A DNA stretch of 64,000 nucleotides from Manihot esculenta (lineage: Eukaryota; Streptophyta; Magnoliopsida; Malpighiales; Euphorbiaceae), in contig NC_035174.2 in assembly GCF_001659605.2 (NCBI RefSeq), forward strand, positions 26,857,027-26,921,026, written 5' to 3'. The notes under the pieces were generated by a model, which saw nothing but the letters and a program-made list of their open reading frames with translations, made no database searches and was not told the origin of the DNA. Within the stretch, counting starts at the first letter, position 1. Each line of letters opens with the position of its first letter. Made by a program: the position numbers and the translations under genes. This document shows, in pieces, positions 37,667 to 48,999 of this stretch.

Positions 37667-38436
37667 TTTATGAATTTTTTATTTCAAGATTTATGGTTCA
37701 ATTTGTATAAAAATAGTAATTGTGGTAATTCTTGGACGCCGTTAAAAACATATTAATTTGAAAATTATATCACAAATTATTAATTTAATACAAATTAACC
37801 ATAAATTTTAAAATGAAATGAGTAAAACGATATGATTATTTTATACTTTTAAATTTTAATTAGCAATTATATTTTTCTTGCAATTTTTAGCGACCTCAGA
37901 AAAATACAACAATTTATTAATAAACACTATTTTAACATAAATTTACTACAAATTTAAAGTGAAGATAACTAAAACAACGTGGTATATTTTTATACTTTTC
38001 CTTAAAACTAACTACAATGGTAGTTTAATAAGTCATTAGGATGTAATTTTAACAAATATTAAAAATAAAATTATAAAAATTGAAGTGTCATAATATTAAT
38101 ATTTTATTATTTTTTAAATATAAACTAATTCAATATAAAAAATAATACTAACTCTCGTTTAACTATAATTAACTAATATATTTAATTCGCTATTATATTT
38201 TAGGTTCATATAATAATATCATAGTAGCCGTTGCAAAATTATTATCTTAATACTACTTAAATAACAATTTGACAATAATTTAAAATAATTATAAATTTTT
38301 TACTCATTATAAAAGAATAAGTAAATAGTTGTTTTATACTATTATAATAATAGAATATAACAATGATTATGAATATTTTGTAATAATAATAAAAATAATA
38401 GTACAAATTTCAATAGAAATAAAAAAGTGTCAATAA
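36388..38436. other. AT-rich intergenic DNA with MITE debris
   Basis: Nothing coding. A (TA)n microsatellite lies at about 37635-37665. Segments with TTAGCAACAATTAAAAATTG and GCAATTTTTAGCGACCTC (37490-37910) look like arms of a degraded DNA transposon, but I could not define its ends. Confidence 0.55.
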
Positions 38437-38595
38437 TACCTCTAATAGGTGTGAGGGATAGGTGGCGGAGCCAGGAGCTTCCCTTTGGTAGGGCACCGGC
38501 TGCGCCGCTGCGGCACCTTTATCCCCTAAGCATTTTCCGGTCGCCGGTACGGCACGTGCCCCCTTGCCGTACCTTCCCTCCGCCCCTGGGGATAG
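38437..38595. mobile_element. GC-rich island, probable short hAT-like MITE
   Basis: About 150 bp of GC-rich DNA inside AT-rich surroundings. One end reads TAGGTGGCGGAGCCAGG; the other, on the minus strand, reads CCAGGGGCGGAGGGAAGG. These imperfect inverted ends with an AGGGGCGGA core resemble hAT-type termini. Both flanks contain GGGATA. The short open frames on the two strands look random. Confidence 0.4.
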
Positions 38596-38662
38596 CACAG
38601 GTTGTTCTTCCTTTAATCAATAGTCTCAAGTTCGAGTCCTGGTCTAAAGTACCTTTAAAAAC
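38592..38662 (+). repeat. tRNA-derived SINE-like head
   Basis: TAGCACAGGTT fits the RNA polymerase III A box at 10 of 11 positions, and AGTTCGAGTCC, about 36 bp later, fits the B box at 10 of 11. The spacing suits a tRNA-derived SINE rather than a tRNA, since there is no acceptor stem. No clear body or tail follows. Confidence 0.4.
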
Positions 38663-39028
38663 TTCAGAATAAGTGTTTTATTATAGTGGTTTGTCAGACA
38701 TCAATTTAAATTAATTTTATTAGTGATTTCTAATACCGAATAATTCAGACAAAATAAAATATCTTGAAAATCAAAAGTCGCATGAATCTAAATATAAATA
38801 TTTAATCTAAGAGCTAATATACTCATTTTTATAGAAAGTTGAACTTATAGGAAGCACACTATGAGAAATTTGTGAACAAAAAGTGATATTAATTGTCTCA
38901 TAAATGAAAAGTGCATCTTTTATCCCCTTGGATCAGGATCAAATTGATCCATTTGCAGTAGACAGTACCAAAATGTTACAATTGTATTATAGAAAGCAGC
39001 TTCCAATGTTTTAGGAATGATCATGATT
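38663..39028. other. 3' flank of the sulfate transporter gene
   Basis: AT-rich; it probably contains the transporter's 3' UTR (minus strand, left of 39029). No other feature seen. Confidence 0.5.
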
Positions 39029-42000
39029 TCACACTTCCTCCATCTTTGGAGCACATGTATGAACTGCGTCAGCTACTGTAAGAAAAATGTTGTCTTCCCC
39101 TATCAGTTCTGTAAAACTAGAAGCATGGAGCTTGTTCACCACAACTGGCCCTGGATTGGCTAGCACAAGCTGTTGGGACAACAGTTGATTATCAGGATTA
39201 TTAGTTTTCTGATGTAATTTTATGAACAAGATTCACAGATATTCATTAGTATGCATTACCTCAACATTTCTCTTCTGAAGACTACTATGCAACTCTTTCA
39301 AGGCATGGATTCCACTAGTGTCAATATCTGTTACAGCTGCAAGAACACATATATTAAGATCACAGAATTATGTTGAAGCTTCAGTACTAGAAATTCTTGC
39401 ATTTTATGAACTTCTTACGAGACATTTCGACGATCAAAAACTGGATTCTGGGTAGGTTGTTTTCTTCCAGGTGTTCTTCCTCGTCAGTCAGCCATCTCAA
39501 AATCCTGCAACAAGAAAAAAGAAAAGAACAGAAGCCCATCAAATAGACATTTGAACTTGTTCGTGCGCGAATTCCAGGGATTGAAGATGTTTGAAAAATA
39601 CCTCTCCTTGATGTAATTGGAGTTGGAAAAGTAAATTGCTGAATCAACTCTAACAATCAAGATGCCTGGAACCTTTGAAGCCTCAGGATATTGTTGAATG
39701 TTCCTGTAAACAGTGGTCCTGGGTAATTTTCCAAGTATGGCAGTCCTTGGCCTTGTCACTTGCAATAGTATTTTAGCAAATGAAATTGAAACCTGTTCTG
39801 GCAAACTTTAGTAACAAAACCCAGAAAAAACAAAAAATCACAACAGGAAATGCTGAAAGTTTTGTACGATTCGATCTTACAGCGATTAAGAGGCCGATCT
39901 CCACAGATTTAAATACCACACCAAAGAAGGCTCCCATACAGGCAACAAAATCAAATTTATCAACCTTCCATATCAAAATCACTGCTTCGATATCGATTAG
40001 GCCTATCACAGCAGATATGATAATAGAGGAAATTATTGCTTTTGGAGTGTATTTAAACAATGGAGTGATAAGCTCCAATGTTAATAATACAACTAAAGAC
40101 ATCACTATGTTTGAGACGGCAGTGTTGCAGCCAGCCATGAAGTTCACTGCTGATCGAGAAAACGATCCTGAACAAAGATAAGCAAACCACCTCGTAAGAA
40201 TCGAATAAGAAAAAGTTTCGACGAAACAGCCTCCCTCCACATAAGCCTAAAGATACTGGTTTTGATACCATAAAAGCAGGCGATATATATGAGATGAGAG
40301 GCAAAGAAGAATTCGTTTTAACACGAATAATGTTATTAAACCTGTAGCAACATAGCATGAAGTCATTGAACCGACAACATTCATGGTTCCTAATGCTACC
40401 ATTTCTTTGTTTCCATCAATCTGATAGTCCTTCATGGCAGCAAACGTCCTTCCGATAGCGATTGCTTCCTGAAGATTAGAGAACTTGGAATCATATATCA
40501 TGCAGCTCAGGTTAAAACTCCTTGTTTAAAGCATTTATAGAACAAGATTCTGAAATGTATCTCACCGTCAGGGCGATCATACCAGCAACAACACCAATCC
40601 TGAAGCCTTTGCCAAGGTACTCTCCAGAGAAAAAAATTTCATTCACTGATGGTGGATTTACCCCTCTTTTAATCTCATTTACCTTGGAATTACAACAAGA
40701 CAAGAATTTACAATTTATCAATTAAATTTCGTAATTATTTTTATTTTTATTTTTTTGTAGTGATGAAGAAACAAGACTTACAATTTTAACTCCATGCTTA
40801 TTAGCATGAGTAACATACACTATAAGAGTGGAAAGAATCACAGAGACCAATGGAGCAATAGCAGCTACCCAGAACAATTTCTTCTTCTTTTTAGCCTGCA
40901 ACAATATTGCATAAAGCATTAAATAAAGAAAAATTTTCACTTCTAATAAGTAGAATATATTTATATATACTAGAAAGGATTAGAGTTCTTACAATTTGTT
41001 TGGCTAACAAAAGTAAGACCAAGAATGATACTCCTATGACAATTGTCTGCCAGTTCCACTGGAAAAATAGAACACGTACAAGTATTATTTCACAGAAAAT
41101 CCAAATAAAAATCAGAAAAAAAAAACTTGTGTAATTAATCACTTACACCATGATCAACTGTTGTCCAGACGGAGCGCATTACAGAGACTATATCGGTTTT
41201 CCTAGTGAAATGAGCTATACCAAGCAATTCCTTTAGTTGTTGAAGAGCAATAGTAATGGCAGCTCCAGCCATAAACCCGACAATAGCAGCATGAGATAGG
41301 AAATCAATCAAGAATCCCAATCTGAAAGCCATATTCAAACAAGACCAAAGATGAAGGAATGAGTTCAAAGAGGCTTTAGTGATTACAGTAGCAGCAAGTA
41401 TAACCTGAAAAATCCTAGAGTAACTTGGGTGATTCCGGCGAAGAATGTAGCTGTGAACGTGAGGTGAAGATAGTTAACGGGGTCCTTGGAAGGATCAATC
41501 TCATTCTGCAGAAGACTTCCAAGCACGAGGGATACTACTGCCACTGGTCCTATAGCAATATCTCTTGAACTACCCATGAAGGCATAAATAAGAGGTGGAA
41601 CAAAGCTACTATCTGCAACGTTTGAAATTCAGTACAAGTAAAACATCTCAGTGGTACTCAGGTTACGAGTTCGAACCCATTAATCAAAGCATGAAAAAGC
41701 AGGAAAAGGATGCGTTTTCGGAGAAAGCTTTAAAATACAACCGATGTATATACAACAGTTCTATCATAATTATTGAACATGGTGGATTCCACGCGAGTCG
41801 TGTCATAATCGATTGTACATAAAATGGTTGAACTGAATAAATTCTCAGGTTATCAAAGGATTCCAAGAAACATCAATCTGTTGGTAACAAAGAAGATTAC
41901 TTACATAAACCATATTGAGGCTTAAGGTTTGCAAGCTGTGAATATCCAATATCCTGAAATAAAAATTCTGAAAAATCATTAAAATCTGGAGAAAAAAAAT

Positions 42001-42345
42001 AAAGATAATATTCTATACATTGAAATGAATCAAGATTCTTACCTGTGGAATACATAGGCTTGCAATGGTAAGTCCAGCAACCAAATCTCCTTTAAATTTA
42101 CTGAAGCTGTAGTCTCTTCCCCATTCAAAAATAGGGAAAAGAGTTTGAATTCCAAGTACAAACTTTCTTGATCTTGTTTGATCCTTAAATTGGCGCAAGG
42201 GATCATCAGCAAAGAGGGTTTCTTTCACAGCTGCAGTAATTTCCTGGAAAAGATTTTGCTTTGGAGGCAATCCAACCTTGTGAACACAAGGCAAAGATTC
42301 AGAATGTCTGTGAAATGAAGAAGATTCATTGTTGTTGATCTCCAT
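39029..42345 (-). CDS. Group 1-type (high-affinity) H+/sulfate symporter, SULTR1-like
   Basis: Plasma-membrane sulfate uptake carrier (SLC26/SulP). Thirteen exons join in phase to 646 residues: 42345-42043, 41953-41905, 41612-41405, 41321-41147, 41058-40993, 40895-40782, 40682-40566, 40468-40342, 40167-39881, 39792-39602, 39504-39419, 39336-39260 and 39169-39029; all introns are GT-AG. The start is [10 protein letters not shown]; an upstream in-frame stretch lacks an ATG. N-terminal [20 protein letters not shown] is group 1 wording. The SulP signature region [20 protein letters not shown] follows, then about ten to twelve membrane segments including [15 protein letters not shown] and [21 protein letters not shown] cytosolic STAS domain covers about residues 510-640, with [10 protein letters not shown] at 575-584 holding the conserved Thr. 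Group 1 proteins are about 650 residues. No lesion seen. Confidence 0.93.
41597..41660 (+). repeat. SINE-like tRNA remnant at the edge of intron 2 of the transporter gene
   Basis: CATCTCAGTGGTACTCAG resembles an A box and GAGTTCGAACCC a B box on the plus strand, but only about 12 bp separate them, so the head is shortened. It lies mostly in the intron between transporter exons 2 and 3 (41613-41904). Confidence 0.3.
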
Positions 42346-42620
42346 ATATTTTTCTGATCTCCAAGGCAATCAACCAAGCCTTTCCTCTATCCAGGAGGAG
42401 GTCCCAAGTTCAGATTCCTCCTGCCAAGAATCATATAAAATAATTAAAACACCTAAGAATCATGGCATTGAATATAATCAGATTACATTCAGATGGGTTG
42501 ATTCACTAACAACAGAATCAAAGACAGCTGGTGATTTCAGCAGCTGATGATTTCTACATAGAACTTGCTAGCAGTAGTATCTTCATTTCAAAAGAAGCAA
42601 GGGAGCTTCTCTATATATAC
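42346..42620 (-). promoter_or_regulatory. 5' leader and TATA box of the sulfate transporter gene
   Basis: On the minus strand GTATATATAG (42620-42611) is a good TATA box about 270 bp before the ATG, implying a leader of about 240 nt. The leader includes short upstream ATGs (ATGCCATGA). A GAGAC core, the sulfur-responsive SURE motif known from Arabidopsis SULTR1;1, lies upstream at 42694-42698, but five bases are weak evidence. Confidence 0.45.
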
Positions 42621-43490
42621 ACTTTTTTTTAAATTAATTTAGATTCGTACCGCTCAGACCGAATCGAATTCGATACTTCTAATTAAAGAAGAAGAGACCT
42701 ATCACATCTCATTTCATCTCTTTGGTTCTATATATACTCTTATTTGTAAACTTTAAAATCTTTAATCTGAAGGAGTAGCCTGGTTAGCTATAGAGTTTGC
42801 TTCCTACCTTGTTTACCAAGTTCTATATATATCTTATTTAAATATTTTATTCAAATCACAATTTAAAATTTTTTAAGTTGAATTATAATTTAGGTTCATA
42901 AAACTATATCCAAATTCATACTATACAAAGTGAGTATTTTGATCTAGATCCGTCCAGTATAAATTTTTTTATTTTAATAATTCTGATAAAAAGGATCTTT
43001 TCAGACAACTGTGTTGGAATCTTAGATTGTAAGTAGACCTAACAGATCCCACCAATGAATGATGTTAAACTAAACAAAAAGGTACTTTAGATTATGTTGG
43101 GACAAATGTTGGGTAGAAGTTGAGTTTGGAGATTTGAGCCACTCATAATAATTATGCATTTGAATAAGAGAGTTGAAAACGGTGAAATTGCGGTTTCTGT
43201 TCTCCGCGTTCAGCCATCAGAAGTGCTTTCTCTTTTGCCTATTTTCAATACTTAAATATAAAGATTTTTCTACTCTACAAAGATACCTTCTTAATCTTCA
43301 GCAAAAATTGGCCATTATTTCTGCAAAATCTTTTACTCAAATATAATCCATTCCATCAATAGAATTAATTAACAATTTAAAATTCTAAATAAATTTTTAT
43401 TCACACGTCTAATAAGTTAAAATTTTTTTTTTTTTTTCAAATATGATTAATTTCGACTGAAGTTTGAATTCGATACCTCTACCTTGGTAT
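42621..43490. other. Region upstream of the sulfate transporter, no gene seen
   Basis: AT-rich, with direct GTTCTATATATA repeats near 42724 and 42820. It may contain distal promoter elements of the transporter. Confidence 0.5.
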
Positions 43491-43496
43491 TCACAT

Positions 43497-43706
43497 CGAT
43501 TGCCCTTATAAGAACATAAACTAGTTTTTGGGTATCGGTTGCCCTTATAAGAACATAAACTAGTTTTTGGGTATCGGTTGCTCTTATAAGAACATAAACT
43601 AGTTTTTTAAACTAATTTTTTTAGTGAATTAGGTCTAATCCGATTGCCCTACTTAAACTAGTTTTTTGGATATCGATTGCCCTTATAAGGACTTAAACTA
43701 TTTTTT
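43497..43706. repeat. 39-bp tandem repeat
   Basis: Unit CGATTGCCCTTATAAGAACATAAACTAGTTTTTGGGTAT: three adjacent copies start at 43497, 43536 and 43575 with one or two changes, and two degenerate copies start at 43641 and 43674. Nothing coding. Confidence 0.85.
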
Positions 43707-44125
43707 TTTTTTTAATTAGATTTGATCCAAATTTAATAAAATCTCTCACAATAAAAATATATCAAGTTTCAGTATAATACTGGGCGTGAGGAGTGTGTTT
43801 AAATCTCATATCAGTTTTGAATAAGAGTAATGCACCCTTATGAGAGACTTAGCCACTGCTCTCTTTGAAAACCTCTTGGAGTGAGTCAGTCCGGATATGT
43901 GTTTTTTTAATGTTAACTAGAATAACATATATGAAAGAAATGTTTTTTAAGTAAAAGTTTTAATAGTAATGGGAAACAGATGATAGTAGACTGAGAATAA
44001 AGAGCATCTATTGGTTAACTCAGTACACCATCATGAGTTCAACTCTAGTATCCTTAACCTAAAAACATGTTAATAGGAATCTCTCCCTATCTGACATTAA
44101 TTTAAATGGAAATTTACAACTTATT
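43707..44125. other. Retroelement-like debris
   Basis: GTGTGTTTAAATCTCATATC and CTCTTTGAAAACCTCTTGG (43790-43900) resemble decayed LTR termini of the AATCCCACATC type. At 43999-44040, TGGTTAACTCAGTA and GAGTTCAACTCT resemble a weak SINE A/B box pair. Both calls are uncertain. Confidence 0.25.
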
Positions 44126-44640
44126 TCATAACCACCACTCATAGTGTTTGATTATACTTCTTAATCTAATCAAGAAAAATTGGAAATTATAGAAGCATGA
44201 AAATGATAGCCAAAACTGAAAAAACAAAGACAAAAAATTCAATAAAACTAAGAGATAGAGAGGGAGAAGGCAATATGAAAGAGAAGAAAAACCAGATATA
44301 AGATACAATACAACCTTCCTTGTAGTGGCTGCTTCTCCATCATCCATCTTGAATATCTATGCATGAATATGAGTAGTCATGTGATGATCACATGAGAGAG
44401 AGAAGAAGAAGAAGAGGGTGATAATGTATGGAACCTGAAAAGAAGATTGAATACAGAGAGAGATCAAATTTAGATTTGTTGGATGTGATGATGAAGGAAG
44501 TTGAATTTATCATCTCCTTGTTCTTCGGTGATTGAAACAAGAAAAGATCAATTCGCGTAGAACAAAACACATACATATATCAACAAAGGGAACACAACAA
44601 AGGCCAACTTGTTTTTATTGAATGGATTATAGAAAGAGAC
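44126..44640 (-). other. Possible first exon and CT-rich leader of an unidentified transcript
   Basis: On the minus strand a CT-rich leader-like stretch (44600-44390) precedes an ATG at 44347 that opens MDDGEAATTRK and then reaches AAG|GTTGTATTG, a possible splice donor. Beyond it the frame stays open to 44126, but with Leu/Phe/Tyr-rich content typical of translated intron. I do not recognise the protein and see no second exon to the left. It could equally be chance. Confidence 0.2.
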
Positions 44641-46465
44641 TTTCAATACAGTGATTTTATTCATAATAACTTCTATTCTATCCCCAAATTATCAAAGATA
44701 TTTTTTTTTTTATTTTACAAATTTTACTTGCAAAAATTGTCAATTTTATAAAATTTTTAAATAATATTTAGTGTTTTGATTAATTTAATAATTAAAAAAT
44801 AAATTATGAGAAATTATTTATTGTAACATTTAATTAATTACTATCAAAATATATATCAGCTAATAAAACAGCTAGCTATTATTACAACAATTAATATTGT
44901 CGAACAATAATATTAATAATGTTTAGATAATAAATATTAAAATAATTAATGTGTTATTAAAATAGTTAATTTATTTGCAGGCTGGATGAATATTTTTATT
45001 TCTTAAAAATAAATAAAATTAATGTTTTTAAATAATTTTAGAAAATTCTATATTAATTTTAATTTATTTTCTAATAGAAATGGATGTAGATAGGCTGACG
45101 GCACACTTGATAGAGAATATTGTGTTTTTTACATCCACACACATTTCAAAGGCCACCCGTTTATATTTTTAAATGAATAATGAATTTATTATTTAAAAAC
45201 TTGATATTTCAAAAAAATTCGAACTTTGGTATATAACAAAGTTAAATTTTGGGATAAGTTTATTTTAAATACTAGATAATTATAAAAAAGATTTTGTTGC
45301 AATAAAATTTTATTAAATTTGTGATTTTAAAATTATCTATAATTATAAATTATTAAAATATCTATTCTCTCAGTTCTGTAATTTTTAGTTAAAAATAATA
45401 TTTTTCTATTAATTAAAGAGGGATTATGATAAAATTAATTATTATAATAGTTAATTTATATATTAATTATAATGTAATATAGAAAAGTAGACAAATCTAA
45501 AAAAATAATAAAAATTATAAGTGGTAGTAGATTTTAGTTATACATAATAAATAATTAAGTTAATGATTTATATTTATTAATTGATTATTTTATAATTAAA
45601 TTGAAGGGTTAACTTAATTTAAACATTAACAATTTTAATATTAATAAAATCTTTAAGAATTATAATAATAAATAAATTCACGATAATAACTAAAATTTCA
45701 AACTATTAATTATCAATATTAATAATTTTACTAATTTCACCAACATTTTTTATGAGGATTATAAGATAATGATATTTCACATAACTAGTTTTTTTTTTAT
45801 CATAAGATCTAATTATTATATAATAATTATTTTAAAAAAATTGTAACATAATACAAAAAAAAAAAGATATATATAATTTAGATGTTTAAATATGAGCAAA
45901 ATTAGTGAAATTTGTAAAAGTTATTAATTTTTTAATTTCTATTAATTAGGCTTTGATATTTTGTGTGCTTATTTTTTAGAAATAATTTTAAAGTAATCGG
46001 ATTAATTTTCATATTAAAAGTATAAGAAACTATAAATTTTTTAATATGAATCTCTCCGTCACAGAGTTATTAAGGTAGAGAAAAAGACTATCAATAATAA
46101 TAGCGTTTAAAAATTTGCAACTTGGTATATAAATTAAAAATATAAAAAAAAAACCTTATTAAACAATTTTAAAATTAAAAATTAAAAATTAAATGGTATT
46201 ATTTTTATATTTTTTTTACAATATATACCTAACTTTATGTTTTAAATTTCTAGGTATAATTTGTTAAAATAAAGATTATTTAACTAAAAAAAAAATAGTC
46301 ACTTCTCATACATTTACAATAAAAATACTTTTTTTTAATCTAAAAAAAACTCAGATAATCATATAAAGTAATAACAAAAATCATTATTTTTTGTCAATAA
46401 TTCTCTCGCATGAGGATATTCAGAAGTCAAAACAGATAAAACATCATAAAAAAAAAATAAATCAG
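44641..46465. other. AT-rich intergenic DNA, no gene seen
   Basis: Low-complexity A/T throughout, apart from a short mixed stretch at 45070-45170. No motif recognised. Confidence 0.6.
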
Positions 46466-46469
46466 ACAA

Positions 46470-48990
46470 TGGAACTAGCATAATATACTTTAGACAGTCT
46501 ATGAGCAATCATATTGACTTGTTGAAATAAGATCTAATTGATAAGACTTGTCATTTTTCGAAGACAAGAAAATATCAACAACTATTTTGGAATCCATTTC
46601 AAAATCAACTCTTTGCATGTTAAGTTGTTTTAATAAGAAAAGGGCTTCTCTTAAAGCAACTATCTCTGATGTATGAAGAGTGAGTAAAACCCCAAAAAAC
46701 TTCTGAAACTCTAATGTGGAAGTTTTCCTAATTATCTCAGACAATGGCTGCATAAGATATACAATATTCTTGAGCATGCAACGATGCATCTATATTGTAT
46801 TTTAATCTACCAGTTGTAGGGCAATACCAAACTTGAATATTGGGATGATCTTTGTTTGATGAGACTTGTGGGTGAGCCTCTTACTATTTCTTTAAGAGTT
46901 TTAGGCCAAAATTCACAATATCCTGTGCAACTAAGAGCTTTTTATTCCAAAGGTGATTATTCTACCTATTCCAAATAGTCCAACAAGTAATATAAACAAT
47001 CTCTAGAAATTCTTCTCAAACAATGATAAAGTATTTGAAGACACAAAAAGATTAATCCCAATCAACCTCTAATACTCTTGAGCAAAAGAGCACTCGAAGA
47101 AAAATATGGATATTAGTCTCAACATCATTGCAAGACATACAAAACATATTCATGTCCACACCTCTTCCTTTCGAGTTATCACAAGAAGGAAGAATGCCTC
47201 TAGCAGCTCACAAAATAAAATTATTCACCTGAAGTGGGAGATGAATATTCCACACCTTTCAGTTACTTGCAATAACATTAGCTGAAAGAGCAGGATGTCT
47301 TATAGTTGTAAAAAAATAACGTATTTTTATAGAGTTTATATCTGATTTAGTAAAATTCCAAATATGATTATCTACTCTTCTAGAGAAGTTAAGAGGAATT
47401 CTACAAATATGCGTGACATTCTCTGGAGTAAAAAACTCATTAAGTAAGTCCACATTCCAGCTTTGCCCATCATTGTTAAGAAGGCATGTCAACATGAAAT
47501 CCTCAAGTCCCTCAATAGAAGGAATGTCCACAAAGAAATTAGATCTTCTCACACCTTACATTTGACTCATCTCCAATCCTCCATCTGATGCTCTTATTCA
47601 ACAAATCTCTTCCTTGTAAAATACTATTCCAAACAAAACTTGGGTTAGAACTCAAATCAGCACTTAACATATCAGTCTCCCAAGCCTTATTTGCCAACAT
47701 CGCTAAGTTAAAGAAATGGAGATTACAGAAGCCCAGCCCATTAAAAATTTTCCAACACACATTTCATCCCAGAAAAACCAATGACCTTTGCTACATTGAC
47801 CATTTGAATCCCACCAAAAGGAGTTCATTATTCTCTGGATCTCATTGCACAACGATATTGATAGGAGAAAGGCACTCATGTAGTAAGAAGGAATGGCTTG
47901 TACTATGGATTGTAATAATACTTCCTTACTTGCTCGAGAGAGAAATTTCTATTTCCAACGACTGATGCACCTCCAAACACTCTCCTTCAAAAAATAAAAA
48001 ATTTATGTTTTATTTCTCTACCATGAATGAGTCCTCTAGAGTCAGCCCTTTGAAAAAGAGTCAGAAAGGGGATCTCCTTGTCTAAGACTTCTATGAGGAT
48101 GGACTGGGCTAACCTCAACACCATTAAGCAACACAAAGTAGCTAACAAAGCCAACACACATCATCATCCAGTCCATTCATTGAGCCACAAATCCCAATCT
48201 CAACAGATATAACTTCAAGTACTTCCAATCTACCTTGTCATAAGCTTTATTGATGTATATTTTCAGAACTACCCTTCAGATCCCGCGTTTTACGCTTCAT
48301 ATGATGGATAAGCTTAAATGCAATCAACAAATTATCAGTAATAATAAAAGCTGATTATAAAGGCGAAATGAGTGTTGATAGAATTTACTTCAACCGATTA
48401 GTCAGAACACAATCTTATATAACACATTATATAAAAAGATGGATGAGGGCTTGTTCTTTTTAGGAGAAGAACAATGAGAGTATCATTAAGTAAATCAGGA
48501 AATCTACCTGATTGGAGCCAACCCTAACAACTTGAGAAAACCATATCCCCTGTGATATGCCAAAATTTTTTAAAGAATGCATGATTTATGCCATTTGGCC
48601 AGGAGACTTGTTGGGATGCATTTGAAAAACAACCCTCTTGAATTGAAGAGCACTGGAAGGAGCTAACAACTTTTGGTTCATATCATGAGAAGCACGCATC
48701 AAACTGACTAACCACTGGTGAATATGAGAAGAGATCCTGAAAGTAATCTATAACCAAACAGCTCATACCTTCCCTTGTTGACCACCTATCATCAAAAGCT
48801 TGCAATGCATCCATATAATTAGTACGCTTCCTTGTGGAAGCTTGAGCATAAAAGAATCTGGTCTTTTTGTCACCTTCCATAAGCTAAAAGGACTTAGACC
48901 ATTGTTTCTAATAAACTTTCTCTTTCGCAATAACTTTATTAAGATCTTATTTAAGCCCATTTTCAATATATGTAGAAATCGCATATTTTT
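46470..48990 (-). pseudogene. LINE (L1-type) ORF2 relic
   Basis: Minus strand, right to left: 48880-48683 EGDKKTRFFYAQASTRKRTN and LVIDYFQDLFS, the block just before the RT domain of plant LINEs. A decayed RT region follows. At 47760-47539 is GLGFCNLHFFNLAMLANKAW and SILQGRDLLNKSIRWRIGD, the post-RT segment, then a zf-RVT-like part around 47250-47150. A plant RNase H-like end is at 46789-46499 (SEIVALREALFLLKQLNMQR and DFEMDSKIVVDI). Stops and frame changes separate all pieces. The order is right for a single LINE read right to left; the endonuclease end is missing or unreadable right of 49000. Confidence 0.8.
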
Positions 48991-48999
48991 TCTCTGAGA

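Noticed and set aside
39780..40181. 133-residue plus-strand frame
   Set aside because: Antisense of sulfate transporter exon 9.
42694..42698. SURE (GAGAC) sulfur-response element as a firm call
   Set aside because: A five-base match is expected by chance; mentioned only as a hint.
44388..44576. 62-residue minus-strand frame
   Set aside because: Falls in a CT-rich leader-like stretch, low complexity, no motif.
47588..47965. 125-residue plus-strand frame
   Set aside because: Antisense of the LINE relic.
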